Assembly (NCBI RefSeq): GCF_030269925.1
Contig: NC_085116.1
Location: 17,608,001-17,672,000 of the forward strand
Direction of reading: 5' to 3'
DNA from: Bombyx mori
Taxonomy: Eukaryota > Arthropoda > Insecta > Lepidoptera > Bombycidae
Length of the DNA: 64,000 nucleotides
Shown: positions 29,756 through 42,874 of the stretch, piece after piece
Layout of the letters: every line of letters starts with the position of its first letter
How positions within the stretch are numbered: the stretch's first letter is position 1
Position numbers and translations under genes: made by a program
Notes under the pieces: model-generated
Database searches by the model: none
The model's input: only the letters and a program-made list of their open reading frames with translations
What the model was told of the DNA's origin: nothing

Positions 29756-32700
29756 CAGCATTACTGACACAGTTGCTGTGCGGGATGGAGGTACATCTCC
29801 GCGCGGGTGCACAGCCCATCCTTGCATCAGCCATTATTGACATCAGCAAAATTATGCATTTTACGGGATTTATGAATTAGGATGATTCCTAAGGATATTA
29901 ATACTTCTTAATACCCTGATGGGTGTCTGGTGAAAATCCTGGCCGAGATATCACCACTACAGAAAGATGCAATAGTAGCCTACTGCTGCCAGAAGGGGTC
30001 GAAGTCTGGTATCTTTAGATCACCACGATCCTTTGACCTTCCTTGATCCTTGTTCCTTTGATCCAATTGGCTATATCAGGTCAGGAGCTTAAATTGAAGG
30101 TGATCCCACTACGGGCTCTAGTCACTTTTAATTTTTTAATGTTGGCGTGATCAGCACTTCACAATCTGACAGCCCCTCCAGAACAATCAGATCAGTGAAG
30201 TACTCCTGACGACGTAACGCGCCATTGTGTCCTACATTTAAGTACGTATGTATGTATGTATGTATGTATATTATGAACTGATATTGTTTGTTATTCATTT
30301 GTGGGATTTGATGAATAGTTATTCTATTATATTCTAATCTTCGACAACAACTATTGTTGATCGAAGTTTCTAAGCGTCTAAATCATCTTGAGCGATTTCT
30401 AATGAAAATTGTATTGATTGGACAGGAAGTTACATTAGTTGGTCGAAGAGGGCGAGCCACACACGATCACGGAGCAAGGTCCTCTGAGTGCCTCTGACTC
30501 CGTTGTAATTATTAGTACCATTAATGTGGGTGTCCATAGTGACGCGTGCTGCTATATCGTAATTATGATTCGCGTCCGGGGAGCGTCGCCGCGTCGCCAC
30601 GTCGGTACGCACGACGCACAGAGGGAACATCTCACGAGAACCTTTTGATCATCTTGGTTTATCTCGTGCGTGTCTCACTCGATACATTATTAATGATCAT
30701 AATTAACACAAATTCAAAGAAAATTAGGAACCTTTCTGCGTATTCCTGCTGCGAGTGTCGTCTGTCGGTCGTGCGTATTAGCGTTTAAACAACAGCGGAT
30801 GGGGTATTTTGTTGGGTAGACGTCAATGTTCCAGGTGAGACGTTTAGATTGAAAATATTGAACAGAAATAACTGTGTACTTATTAAACGTATTATACATG
30901 ATGAGATAGGGTAATCTTGGCTTATCAATTGTCTATGTTTTTCTGCTATTATATGTAATTAGTAGATAATTAGACCTAAGAAGAATATTCAGTACTTTTA
31001 TTGTTGTTTCTTTCCATAAATTAAAAAAAAAACTTTTTTAAATACGATAGCTATCTATCGCAGATCAGCAGAAAGTATTAGATCTGGAGCGGCGCGGCGG
31101 GCCGGTGGGTCGGCACACATCGCGCGACACACAAATAGCGTCGCTCGATAAATAACGCGACACATTCCGGGCACGACGCGGCCACGTAACGAGTGCCCGA
31201 CACTTTTATATGAAATATCGCGGAACAACTCTTGCGGCCCTCACGTGGACACTCCACAGCGCACAGGACGCTCGGTCACGCAGCTCTTGATGTAGCTGAA
31301 CTTGTTTTAAATATTATGAGTTTTTGTACATTGTTAGAAACACAACAGGAATCACGCGACATGTACCTACTGATTCGTTTCTCAATCGCACTATGTTCTG
31401 TCACCGTCCATCACGTTCCCTCGCACTTATCAAATAGAATCTGTAGCTACTGAATGTAATATAAAAAAACGCGACAGTAAACCGTAAAAGCTGTTTTAAT
31501 TGTGCTTGAAAGCCTCACTCACTCATTCGCTCACTCCCTCTCTCACTTGGTCACCATATTTAATGCAGTGCAGATCTGTTTATGGGAAGAAGCACATCAC
31601 TAGAATAAATGCTGAGACATAATTACGCAATAGCAGCATCACGCAACACCATAGATAATAAATACACATTCATTAGTCTTTCTAAAACGTCAAACTTCTT
31701 TCGCGCAAATTTTTATAAACAGAGTCAAAACGAGCGGGTCGGACTGACAAAAAAACAAATATCAATGTGTAGTAAGAGTGATGTACGTTCAAGTTGGGTC
31801 GGTCGAAGGGTCCAGCGGTCTGCCCGTGGCGGCCACGGAGTCAGGTTGTCTCCGCCGATCCTACCAGCTTGTCGGCCACTAAATCAACAAAAAATATATT
31901 ACGGCACGTGTAAATACACTGTGTGGCTCTTGAATATTTCGCCGAACATTAAAAAGTGGCCAATTGTTATTCTCCGGCAAATGACAATATGACACGGACA
32001 CTTCCTCAGTCGCGGGTGCTGACACCTCAGAACTGGTTAGAGAACTGCATGCAATACTTTACAAATGCATTCTGTACTTTGCAAAAATTTACTATCTCGT
32101 GTGAAATAGAGTAAAATTAAATTTATAATCTACTTTAACAACAGATTGTTGTGCTCTTTCTAGGAGCACCGTAAATATGTTTGTAGTTATTAATTCTATG
32201 ACAAATATCAATTTTATGAAACTATTCAAACGCGGCCTGGTGTATGTTATTAGTAGTATGGTCAAACCCAACATGGATTTCTAAACCAATGCACCAAGTG
32301 TCGTTACGAACGGAACGGTAATTGCGTTTAGCCGTGCATCGGCACGAGGCGGAGAGTCACCTGCGGTATTCAAGACATCACTACATGTTTTATCTTGGAA
32401 GAGAACAGACTAGACAAATGATCTTTCTGTCATTTTACATACTGAATAGGTCTGATTACCATTGATGTTTAAAATAAAGATAGTTGGGCCCTAAATGCAG
32501 TCGTTTGGAAATGAAATACTCTCGATGACAGTATTAGGGCCAGCCACAGTCAGACGCTAACTCCGTCCGTGCGACAACTTGTGAACCAGCCCAACAACAA
32601 CAAATCATTGATGTAACATGTTGGTCGAAACAGATTGAGCCTGAATAAGCTTGTGCAATTCCTTTCGAGAGCTTTTAAGAAGGACACATGCTCTGACAGC

Positions 32701-33060
32701 TCACCCGGCGTATAACGTCAACACAGACCACGCGAGCAGGTGACAACGCTCATAACTTCTATTTGAATACTAATTACAATATGTGAAAGACAAAATATGC
32801 TAGACAGTGGTACCAGCACTGCCGACATGGCCCGGCAGTAGGCGTCATACATCACAATATATTTGACAGATTATGACATTTTCATGATAATCTTATATGT
32901 AATGTATATATGTATACAAGTTCCGAACAACAACATTTGAACCGTCGGTCTACCGAGCAATATTACCCGCTCGGTGGAAGATCTTCCCTTTGTCGTTAAA
33001 ACTTCCAATCGGTAACTACATAAAGCAAAAAAATCAGGCTTGATTATTACCAAATTTATC
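29756..33060. other. Gene-poor AT-rich stretch
   Basis: No supported coding exon. It contains a GTAT microsatellite (30246-30269), a GC-rich patch around 31085-31215 that could be promoter-like, and scattered short open frames without recognisable domains. Confidence 0.5.
30246..30269 (+). repeat. (GTAT)n microsatellite
   Basis: About six GTAT units in a row. Confidence 0.85.
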
Positions 33061-34339
33061 ACCAATTATGTTGATTGTGAGGCGAGCCGCCTGATGTAGC
33101 GAGTGGTCCACGGGCGGCACGCGCTCTCCCTCGCTCGATAATATTGACGTCTCGATTGCATTGCTTTTACGCGCATTTCTGTACCATTAGATCGGATTGG
33201 GAGATACTATTCCAAATAGGCTGACCATGAACTTGTTTGACCGTCTACTGGAATAAAAATAAATTAAGCTATTCGTCACCGAGCAGGGAAAAAGCTTTAC
33301 ATGCGAAGAGCCTACCGGTGAGCGAGCATGCCAAGTGCGCCGTATAACGTAATGTTGTGTGATCGTACTTTGTTTAACAAAATATCATAATAAGTTTTTA
33401 GAAGTTACGGGGAAAAGATGCCTCACATATCATTATCCTGTCTCTTCGCCGCAGGTAAAAATCCCTAATACCACGGACAAACAATTCTTTAATAATAAGT
33501 TCGCTAAGAACGTGGAATTTTCTCATAAGACGTGTGTATTTTCTGTATCTAGAGATCCACGCTATACGTAAGTACTCTAGTATGTCTATACTGGGTCCGA
33601 AACTAACGAAGCTTCATGCGGATCAATTACGTAGGTATTAGCTTTTTTTTAATTGAGATTAAAAAGTGGAAAAAACGTAAGCGTAAAATATGTAGTTGAA
33701 ATGTTTTACAACGGGGAACAAAATAGGAAGTACAAGCCTTACACATACAGAACGTAGATCTAAACAAATATTAATAAGCAGACATTGCGGTACCTCCCTC
33801 GTTGGCTGACTGACCTAACCGCAGCTTCACTTTAATAAAAATGACGTCTAAAACACACGGCTGCCTAAGCATAAAACTTCATTAAATCTATCAAAATCAG
33901 TACAATTTCATAAATTGTAGTACATATTAACTTACATGGATACATTGAAACTAACGGCTCTTAATCACAACGCCACTAGACGAATCTAATACAATACATG
34001 AAATAAAAAAGATGATTTCTCACTTTATGTACACATGGTCATACATACTTACATATACTTAGTCTTACACATGTAGCCCATCCGCATGTTGTTGCAATAG
34101 CCCCATAGGCTACCAGCGAATAGGCAGGGGGAAAAATATAACATATCTACATAAAATATGTATTTTAAACTTTAGTCGTGGTGCCGTTGTCATACAAACA
34201 CCTGTCACGAAGCAACGGTCCGTTTTGTTCATGTGGACGTTGACACCATGCCATTATTTTGATATTGACGCACCCTGTAAAACCAGGGTGCTGCGAACCA
34301 AAATAAAATCTTTATCCGCATCTATGTATGTACGTGTCG
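33061..34339. other. AT-rich stretch, nothing identified
   Basis: A short frame near 33360-33570 has no ATG of its own and no domain I recognise. No RNA gene or repeat boundary seen. Confidence 0.45.
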
Positions 34340-34641
34340 CATGGGGATCGCCTATTACGGATCCTCCCGATCCATTAACGGTGCTCTTAGGTACCACAAG
34401 CACCGGTCACCCGTTGCTTGCGATGAAGGGCTCGACGAATGAATTAACCCACTGAGTTTCTCGCCGGATCTTCTCAGTGGGTCGCGTTTCCGATCCGGAG
34501 GTAGATTCTGCGAAGGACGGCTCTTGCTAGGGCCAGTGTTAGCAACACTCCGGTTTGAGCCCCGTGAGCTCATCTACATGTTAGGACGAAGCTGAAATAG
34601 CCTCTCAAGGCTATCAGCATGGGCAAGAAAAAAAAGAAAGC
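34340..34641 (+). mobile_element. 5'-truncated Jockey-type LINE 3' end
   Basis: It carries the family hairpin (CCCACTGAG/CTCAGTGGG at about 34449-34482), the GATCCGG box, TAGATTCTGCGAAG, and a tail AGCCTCTCAAGGCT...AAGAAAAAAAAG. Related to 23521-23776 and to 48290-48620. Confidence 0.72.
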
Positions 34642-36552
34642 GCACCGCTGCGCTGTCTCCCATATTTAACTTTAATTTCATTGTACCTTTTTGTTTTCTA
34701 CGAAATTGAGCTCCATACTAAATTTAGTATCTATACATTTTCTTTTTCTTTTCAATCTTAATATAACCAATGCCGGGTGTGGGTCTCTGCCACGTATCTC
34801 CATTACCCCGGGCCCGGGCTGTACGCACCCGGCTCTCACCAAATCAAACGTTCATCTCGTCTTCTGGCTGCGTGCATTCCTACTTCCAGGCTACTCCCCC
34901 CACCCGCCCCCACGATCCACCTCTGAACCCGGCGTCGCTCTTGGACTCATTCCTCTGCTACATGTCATTATTTTCATTGGAATTTTTAATGAAGATTTTA
35001 TTTTACGCGTTTTTTATAGTTTCCACTTAAATTTATCGACCTTGTAATCTCATCGGATTACTCTTCAAGATGAAATTAACTTTTTTGTGGACTTTTATAC
35101 TTTACGATATTAAAATCTGCCTATATGCATAATTGTCACCTCATGCCTTATGTTCAGTTGATTGTTAGTGCTAGAGAAAATTATGTCCTACCTTCTGCTG
35201 CTCTAAGGCGACCTCATGTTCTAGTTGTGTGAGTGAGATAGCGGCCAGCATCGACTCGACGTTTCAAGGTAAGTAGGTGCAGGTGGTGGAACTCCCTCTC
35301 CCCACTACTTATATCAATTAGCCGCTTAATACTATCTGATCTCGTCTGATAAAGAAACAATACGCGTTAATATGTCTGCAAGTAATGTGTTTATATTTAT
35401 AACCCCCAAGTAATTAGTGCACACGGACAGATCGACAGAGAAATGTCTGCGTTATATTTAGTAAGTAGACCAGCACCGAGCCGGGCGCAACTTCCTATTC
35501 AAAGCAGACCGTGCGATATGTAACTAATTGTTCTCTTGTGTCTCTTGTATCTCACCCTCGTTCAAAAAGATGGATCAGCTATAATAAGTATGTACATTAG
35601 CACTGGCAGTTTGTGTTCGGTTTAAAAGTAATCGCCCTCCGGCCGCCTGCATGATGTCCACAGTCAATCCCATCGACATCCCATATCTTCTGATTAGGTA
35701 TACATAAACTACTTAACGACAATAGCTACTTGTTGACTTTGAGTCTCAGAACTGAAGGAGTGAATATTGTTTAGTGAAATTGGTGGAACAGAGACATCCT
35801 ATCTGTCCTTAGTCACTAATATAAAGTGATTGAAATTACTATTTGATATCCCATAGGACTTTGATGATCGTTTAGGATCAGGTGGACTGCGAGTGGGCTA
35901 CGAATAAATAAATAAATGTTTTCCTACCAAACCAAACCTCATCACAAACATAACGCATACTACAGGACAAACCATTCGCGCAGCATCCATCGCTCGACGC
36001 CTTCCTAAAATAACACGAAAATCCAGAAAAAAAAAACATAATATTATGAGCACAAACAACTTGACTACTTTGTTAGGAAATTAAGCTCGCTGATTGACAC
36101 GACCAAAACGCATTACTTCAAATACTAATTAAAATGTTTTAATTTTGTTACGCTTCGTTATATTGTTTTCAAAATATTATGAACTTAATTTTGAACACGT
36201 GACAGACGAAGTGTGGATCGTAAAGTAACGAACACACACATCTTGAAATAACATGCGCTACTATTGATGTATTGAACCGAACATTTTAACTCATCCCTAA
36301 AATCAGAATATCAAACTGTAACAACTCCCAACAATAACAAACTGTATAGTTTCACTCGAACAAATTTGATTACGTGAGTGTCTATGATGTTCTAAATTTT
36401 CGCTTGGCAAGTATGTTTGTAACATACATATAGGTGCGTACATGTGATCAAGCACGGTGACACAGCACGCGACAACCAGTGCCGCCCTTGTTTCTTCGGG
36501 CAGCGTGCCGATTCAAATAATCCGCCAGAAATCTAAACCAGGACAGAATTGT
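34642..36552. other. Non-coding stretch, nothing identified
   Basis: Proline/arginine-rich frames at 34690-35050 come from a C-rich patch and show no domain. The rest is AT-rich and unannotated. Confidence 0.45.
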
Positions 36553-36700
36553 GGGGTCCCGCGGTCAACACTACAATCATACTCGCGGCGCCACCCTGAA
36601 GATGTTTACGACCAATGATGGTACGGTGCCCCGGAACACAATACATCGCCAACCGCTCATCCGAAGTACGTCCGGCGACGATGGCGGCGACGGCACTCGT
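36553..36700 (-). mobile_element. Fossil SART-like 3'UTR fragment
   Basis: CCGCGGTCAACACTACAA and the following region align with the reverse complement of the unit 1 3'UTR, with many substitutions and gaps. Much older than the array copies. Confidence 0.55.
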
Positions 36701-36833
36701 CCAGCGCTAACCCTGTAAGTCGTCGAGTATGTCTGTCATGAGAAGCGTGTGTGAAGTCTGCCGCAACTAGATCCAAACCATACATACATTTAGTAGGGCG
36801 TCTAGATTGCGGCGAGAAGTTCCGATGATTATG

Positions 36834-37076
36834 TTTTTTTTTTATTTTTTTTATTTCTTAGGTGGATGGACGCGCTCACAGCCCACCTGGTGTTAAGTGG
36901 TTACTGGAGCCCATAGACATCTACGACGTAAATGCGCCACCCACCTTGAGATATAAGTTCTAAGGTCTCAAGTACAGTTACAACGGCTGCCCCGCCCTTC
37001 AAACCGAAACGTAGCAGAAATAGGCGGGGTGGTGGTACCTACCCGTGCAGACTCACAAGAGGTCCTACCACCAGTT
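36834..37076 (-). mobile_element. Bm1-type SINE, 3' part, antisense
   Basis: T-run, then CAGCCCACCTGGTGTTAAGT, GTGGTACCTACCCGTGC and CAAGAGGTCCTACCACCAG. It lacks the tRNA-like head, so it is 5'-truncated. Confidence 0.8.
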
Positions 37077-37491
37077 AAAGCAGCAGCCGCGGAGATGTGC
37101 CGCTTCAGTGCGTACTCAGCATGAGTTCAGCGTGAAACGAAACAGCCCTGTACTTACTGTAGCGTTTATAATTATTCTATATAAAGGTAATGTTGGTGGA
37201 GCTAGTAATAATGCTCGTGATTGCTTTAATTTTTAATAGCGTGATAGATCGGATGGCTGGCATATAGACAGCTGAAGCGACAATCCTGTCACGTATATAC
37301 ATAATATCTACCGTCGCATATTCTTCCTGCGGCATGATGACTTTCTTACATAATTTGGGGCGTCTAGTATTATTCAATATTCTATATCTGTACACTCCAG
37401 CGACACTCAATTATTCATCATATAAATGTATCTCCACAAATACATTAATTATAAAGAAGAGACACTATTTCAAATCACAGTAGCTATAAAT
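37077..37491. other. AT-rich stretch, nothing identified
   Basis: About 400 nt between a SINE fragment and the DNA transposon with no supported feature. Confidence 0.45.
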
Positions 37492-37587
37492 GGGGTTGGC
37501 AACTGTCAAAGTGGCGCTGTTGTGCATTGTTCCCATAACATTTAATATTTGTATTGGCATTTTTGATTAAAAATTATTTCAAACACA

Positions 37588-38170
37588 ATGACGCGTTGTT
37601 TTATGCCAATATGCTCAGAAATTGGAGTACATCAATTCCCGAAGAACAAGAAAATTGGAAGACTGCGGTTAAAGGTTAATTGACGCGAAAAAAGTACTCC
37701 CACAAAAAGTTCGAGGTTATGTCGGTAACACTTTGTGGAATCTGACTATGAAAACATTAGTAAATACACAGGTATGCTTCTTTCTATTAAATATTATATA
37801 TAATATAGCACACATCTTTGTTCTCTTATAAAAAAAAATCCCAAAAATAATTAGTTAGGCACACTATTAGTTGCTAACATATTTTGCAAGTAGATTTGTG
37901 CTGTAAGGAACCTTTTAACAAACATAAAATCAGACTGGAGGAAACACATTCCTCATGAGCTGTTGTTCATTATCAGCTGTTACTGTTGAAAGCTCTTCTA
38001 AAACGCTGCATCCATTGTAATAACAAATATTTTGAAACTATGGTCAGGTTTCCTTGTGATAGTATATTTAAATGTTTTTCTTTGTGTTGTAGGTGTCAAA
38101 CATCAACATAAATATCTGAAGAAAGGTGCTGTACCATATATATTGGAATATTTAACCAGTTTCTGAAGAA
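37588..38170 (+). pseudogene. THAP-domain remnant of the transposase
   Basis: 37588-37680 reads MTRCFMPICS..VHQFPKNKK, the start of a THAP zinc finger (C-x-C and HxFP), ending at a TGA. Near 38094-38150 the phrase KYLKKGAVPYILEY matches the end of a THAP domain, suggesting an intron or decayed sequence between them. THAP fingers bind transposon ends. Present as fragments only. Confidence 0.6.
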
Positions 38171-38249
38171 ACAAAAAGTAGACAACAAAGGCTACAAACT
38201 CTTAACCTTAAAAAACAGCTTTTTAGCCTGTCCAACACTTCCCAATACT

Positions 38250-39253
38250 GTGAAGATATACATACTACCCCTTGAAGAACACAGCAATGTGCATTTTGAT
38301 TCAAATGTCTCTCAAGAAATTCTAATAGAAAATCATAACTCTAGTATAGATGAAACGATTACAAGGCATCATATTACTATTGGAACTCAAACACCCAATA
38401 TATTAAGATTGTTCTCTACAGAGCTATTACTTGCAGACGATGAGACAGTGCAATACTACACCGAGTTGGAAACAGCATCTAAGTTTTCATTACTTTTAAT
38501 CACACTTTTGCCTGTGGCAAATGATATAAGATATCGCTGGAGTAGAGTGGTCGGCATATCAATAGAAGATCAATTTTGAATGTTACTAATTAAGCTTAGA
38601 AGAAACACAACAGATTTTGAATTAAGTAAAATTTTTGATGTAAGTAAAACTGAAGTGTCTAATATTGTTGTGACATGGATAAATTTTGTCAGTGATATCT
38701 GGAGCCTAATTGACATTTAGCCTCGCCGCAGCTAAGTAAATTATTATATGCATAATTGTTTTAGAACACATTATCCCTCCACAAGGCTCCAAAAGCCTCA
38801 TTTAGTTCTTATAAACATAAAAATACGTTGAAATTTTTGGTAGGAGCTTCACCAGGGGGATTATTAACATATGTTTCAAACGGCTATGCTGGTTCTGCAA
38901 GTGATCGACAGATAGTAGAACAAAGTAAGCTGCTGCAGATTTGTGATTCTGGAGATAGTATTATGGCAGACAGAGGTTTTAATGTACAGGATCTGTTTGC
39001 CCCTAAAGGAATGAGTATAAATATCCCATCTTTTTTAAAAGATAAATCACAAATCCCAGATGTCCAGTTAAAGATAGATATAAAATTAGCTAGTCAGAGA
39101 GTTCACATAAAACGACTAATAGGGCTAACAAAAACTTATTTAATATTAAAAAATGAACTAAATCATTTTTATGTACCTTTAGTATCTAAAATATTTTTCA
39201 TGTGTGTAATGTTATGTAATTTTAGAGAAGGAATTGTTAATAAAAACAATTAA
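38250..39253 (+). pseudogene. DDE_Tnp_4-type transposase remnant
   Basis: Frame 38250-38579 ends in SIEDQF then an in-frame TGA; the same frame resumes at 38580 (MLLIKLRRNTTDFELS, a helix-turn-helix-like segment) and stops near 38718. A deletion follows, removing the region of the first catalytic Asp. The frame at 38828-39253 (KFLVGASPGGLLTYVS, ASDRQIVEQS, MADRGFNVQDLF, RVHIKRLIGLTK) is the C-terminal half. Related transposases as I recall have Glu where RVHIK has Lys, so the catalytic acid is probably lost as well. Clearly inactive. Confidence 0.72.
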
Positions 39254-39416
39254 AAATATTACTGATTCTTTATTTCGACAAGTGTGTATAACTATAATAC
39301 AGACATTTTTCATACAACACTTTTTTGAAAATATTTTCATAAAAGATATCTAATTTATTTAACATATTATTTATAAAATTATTGCCTATTTCAACATAAA
39401 TCACTTTAATGTCCTT

Positions 39417-39765
39417 CTAGGTGTAAATGACCGAGTTGCAGTATGTTTTGCCTGAGCAGTATAACTGCCCTTGGATTTGATAATAATATGGACAGGTTTT
39501 TTTTAGAGACAATATCCCGTTGCATTGTTCTAAGTAAGGCACCGTTGTTATATTAATTTCATATTTTCTGCTAGCGTATGGACATTTCACTTCAATTATA
39601 GTTTCTTTGCCCAACACACCATCAGGAGATGCAGCAAGATATGGGCGCTCTTGGCTAATGAAAATACCACATGGCTCCACTATCGTGCAGCCATGTCCAT
39701 GGATCATCGTCTTCGACTCTTTCAGCACGACCAAAATTAAAATTTTGGTATTATAGCTCTAATCT
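39417..39765 (-). pseudogene. YqaJ-type nuclease exon of the transposon
   Basis: The minus-strand frame contains YLAASPDGVLGKETIIEVKC, with the SPDG and EVK catalytic-type motifs of the YqaJ/lambda-exonuclease fold, then PYLEQCNGIL and YYYQIQGQLY. A TTTTTTCAG acceptor-like site lies just upstream on the minus strand (about 39765). Such nucleases accompany ISL2EU transposases; their role in transposition is unclear. Frame decay is not obvious in this exon. Confidence 0.65.
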
Positions 39766-39944
39766 GAAAAAAGCAAAATAATACATTAATTGGTAGGTAA
39801 TGTATGTAATATGAGCAATTCTTTCTGCACAAGTTACAAGGAATAAAGTTCCTAAGGTACACAATTTAATATTATTATTATAATAGCTACTGGAAACAGT
39901 TTGAGAGAAGTTTTTTAAGTTAAAATAAAAGATCAACATTGTAC

Positions 39945-40036
39945 CTTTCGACAAGATCCACTTTTTTTCCTCGTAAAGATGCACCACGTTTTCTCAACTC
40001 CTCCTTTAATTCTTTAACTATCCAGTTGGAATACAT
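39945..40036 (-). CDS. SAP-domain first exon of the YqaJ gene
   Basis: The minus-strand ATG (40034-40036) begins MYSNWIVKELKEELRKRGAS, with RGKKVDLVER after it, a typical SAP DNA-binding helix-extended-helix. The exon ends at a GTACAA donor (39941-39944 on +). It sits just inside the right transposon end. Splicing to the YqaJ exon is inferred. Confidence 0.6.
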
Positions 40037-40199
40037 GTTGTAAAACTGTTTAACACTACTTAGAAAGTAATAAGAACCGTATCAAAGTCACAAAATGCCG
40101 AAATATCACTAACGCAAAACACACAAAATGGCGGCTCTCTGTGACAAGAGAACAAGCTATGCTGGCGACATCTGAGAAAAGCTTTAACCGGCCAACCCC

Positions 40200-42714
40200 A
40201 TTAAAACGGTTTCCGCGGCGCTAGATGTAGTCTAGATCCGCCGGCTCTTTGAGATGCGCATCACTAATTTATTACATTGCTGACGTCAAACATTTTATCA
40301 GTTTAGTTTCTTTTATAATTATTTACAAATTGGAACAGACTTGAAAGTTTAAAGTCTTGTTATAAATTTTAAAGTAATAAATCATACGTAAACTAAACCC
40401 ACGCATATCTGAAGAGAATAAGTTCTAAATAGTCCAGTCGGTTCACAGTTCTAATTATGTTAATCTATATTTAATACTTAATACTCGGCCAGTAAACATC
40501 TAAACTTGTGAAGTTTTATGTACTTTCTGTTTATTTATTTGCGTAACGACTTAGATCAGTGAACGAGCTCACGGACCACCTGACCAATAGTACACACGGC
40601 GCCGCCCACCTCGAGACGTCAGTTCTAAGTCTCGGTCCTGTAGTACAGGGACTGCCGCGCTCTTCGGACCTAAACTCATTACTCTTTTATTTAATTAAAT
40701 CTAATTAACTTGTCTTAAGTACTTATTTGGTTGGAAAAATTGCTGCCTATCGGTTAATCGAAAGATCAGTAAGTAATAACTGTAATGAACAATGAGCAAT
40801 GTCAAACACAGAGTTTCTAATACGTGGCCACAGCGCTGCGAGCACCATCAAAACTTTCCGATAAATGAAATCCACAACAATACGCACTTACACTTTAATT
40901 AGTTGCTAATAAGTTGTCGTCGTCCCGTCGCCGCGACGCGACCGTCTCACAACTGACTCGCCATTGTTCTCTTTACTAGAACTTACTTACGTCCAATTGA
41001 CTACTTGTCGACAAGCACTTGTAAACAAGACTAATATAATTTAATTATCTACAAAGCTAATTATATACACAGAATGTTCCGAAGTTAGTGAAGTGTCGGC
41101 GAAACGATTTCGAGGGAGTACGACACTATTAGCCTTGGTATAGGTAGCGGTATGTTACCACATTTAATGTGATAAATAAGTTTATTAACGTATCGGTACG
41201 CCAACCCATTGGCCATCAGGTGTGGTCACCCGAGCCCGTAGAGCCATCAGAACGGTGAAGGCGCGCCGCCCGAGTTCGGAGTTCGACGCGACGCGACGGT
41301 AGGTTGTCGCTACCTGTTCCTCGTTCAGTCCCTTAGTCTTGGAAAGGTGGGTGGATGTGAATGTGAGTGCTACCCAACCCTGAGGGACCTTGTGAATCTT
41401 TTAAAACGTATATTAAGTAATATTTTATTTTATTACAACAAAGAATGCAATCCTCTTTTTGAATTTCTATTGTTTTGATAGTTCACTAATAGTCTCGTCT
41501 CGTTCATAGTTCAATTTAAATGATCCCATCATGAGGTCCAAGATTCGATTGTTATCCACTCTTTAACTATTGTTTAGCCATCCTGCTTTTCAACCCGGAA
41601 CGCCTTACTATGAACAATATATTATTCTAATCAACTTTGTAACAGTAAGAAAATGCATAATTGAAAAACAACGCACAAATGTCAAATAATGAATAAGAAA
41701 TGAAGGACATGTGAATGAAACATGAAAGCTCTCAACGAAGTCTCATTGAAGTGAACGTTGTACCTCAGGACATTCACTCTCAGTGCTGTAATCAATTTAC
41801 CGACGGTAGTTATCATTCTGCCCGTTCTTCTGTAATGATAAGATACGCCGACTGCCCCACCGCGAGTGAAGATGCCGCGGACAACGACCCGAGACCGAAT
41901 TAACTTCGCACGTCGCACCACAGCTGATTACTGGCGGTCCGAGAGCCGGACATCTCAAACATTACAGGATTCTATACCATGGATGCTAGAGCCTTTAGTG
42001 CCATCAATTCAGTGCTTAGTAGCATATGTTGGAATAGCACTTAGGTACGTGGCTGTGGATCTCAGAAGTACATTTGTGTTACAACATCACTAAATTGTTT
42101 CCTGATTACCAATCATCAATATTCTCAAAGACTTCAAGCTGTGAACATGTTTCAGAAGGAATCGACGTGGACTTGAGGCGCTAACTTTAGGATAAAGCGT
42201 ACTGTGTACTCGTATTAACCGATGCTATTATACCTGTGCTCAAAACCCCCAGATAAATATTAAGTTTTCCAACGAAATACGCACTTAAAATCAGATGGGC
42301 CATGAAGCATAAGTTAATCCGTTTACGAAAAGAGAAATGGTAAACTATTATAAAGGTGCACCAATTTACAAAATACAATAATAGTTTCTAAGCTCTTCAA
42401 GCTCTTACACTATTATAACTGAAACACGTTACAAGTAGACCAAGATAATTAACATGTAAGTATATAGTGTAAGTTACCGATTTAAATGTTTTGCTAAAAG
42501 TATAAATCTAAGGTTAATCCCAGTTTACGATTACAATCCTCAAACATGAGTAGCTCGCTCGCTGGCTCCGGGTCTACATTTTTAATGAAACCGAAGCATA
42601 CATATTTGTGAAATGAAACGTGAATTATAAAAATGTACTGCAAGGTCAAAGACCAGCTAAATGGGGGCTGACTGCGAACAAACGAGAACCGACAGAACCA
42701 CATTAATAATGTCT
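40200..42714. other. AT-rich stretch with SINE fossils
   Basis: Weak antisense Bm1-like remnants at about 40530-40660 (GAACGAGCTCACGGACCACC) and about 41200-41300. No supported gene; probable downstream flank of the sugar transporter. Confidence 0.45.
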
Positions 42715-42715
42715 T

Positions 42716-42754
<39 letters not shown>
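42715..42754 (+). repeat. (CA)n microsatellite
   Basis: About 19 CA dinucleotides without interruption, some 50 nt beyond the transporter's likely poly(A) signal. Confidence 0.95.
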
Positions 42755-42755
<1 letters not shown>

Positions 42756-42804
42756 CTATACTATGAAGAACGTTCAGAAATGTACTCACCAACTCCTTCA
42801 CAGA

Positions 42805-42810
42805 TTTATT
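42805..42810 (-). terminator. Likely poly(A) signal of the sugar transporter
   Basis: AATAAA on the minus strand, about 65 nt after the stop codon at 42875. Confidence 0.65.
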
Positions 42811-42874
42811 GAGTCTTGAACACCTTACATAATATGTTATGTTACAAAAACAATACAAATGACGAAAATTATAC

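Larger units (their letters stand above)
37492..40199. mobile_element. ISL2EU (IS4EU)-like DNA transposon, decayed
   Basis: 2708 bp. Short terminal inverted repeats GGGGTTGGC at 37492 and GCCAACCCC ending at 40199, flanked by a 2-bp AT duplication (37490-37491, 40200-40201). The + strand carries THAP and DDE_Tnp_4-type transposase remains; the - strand carries a SAP exon and a YqaJ-type nuclease exon. Two convergent genes of these types are what I recall for ISL2EU. The transposase is broken several times. Confidence 0.72.

Noticed and set aside
31232..31453. Short open frame near a GC-rich patch, possible host exon
   Set aside because: No recognisable domain and no consistent splice sites; the GC-rich patch alone does not prove a promoter.
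34690..35050. Two overlapping open frames that could be a small host gene
   Set aside because: Composition-driven Pro/Arg/His-rich frames, no domain, no splice or start context.
39417..39765. YqaJ domain as sign of bacteriophage DNA or contamination
   Set aside because: It has introns, sits inside terminal inverted repeats with a eukaryotic transposase, and such nucleases are known from ISL2EU elements.
41682..42093. Overlapping open frames at 41.7-42.1 kb as part of the transporter
   Set aside because: They lie beyond the poly(A) signal and share no transporter motif.
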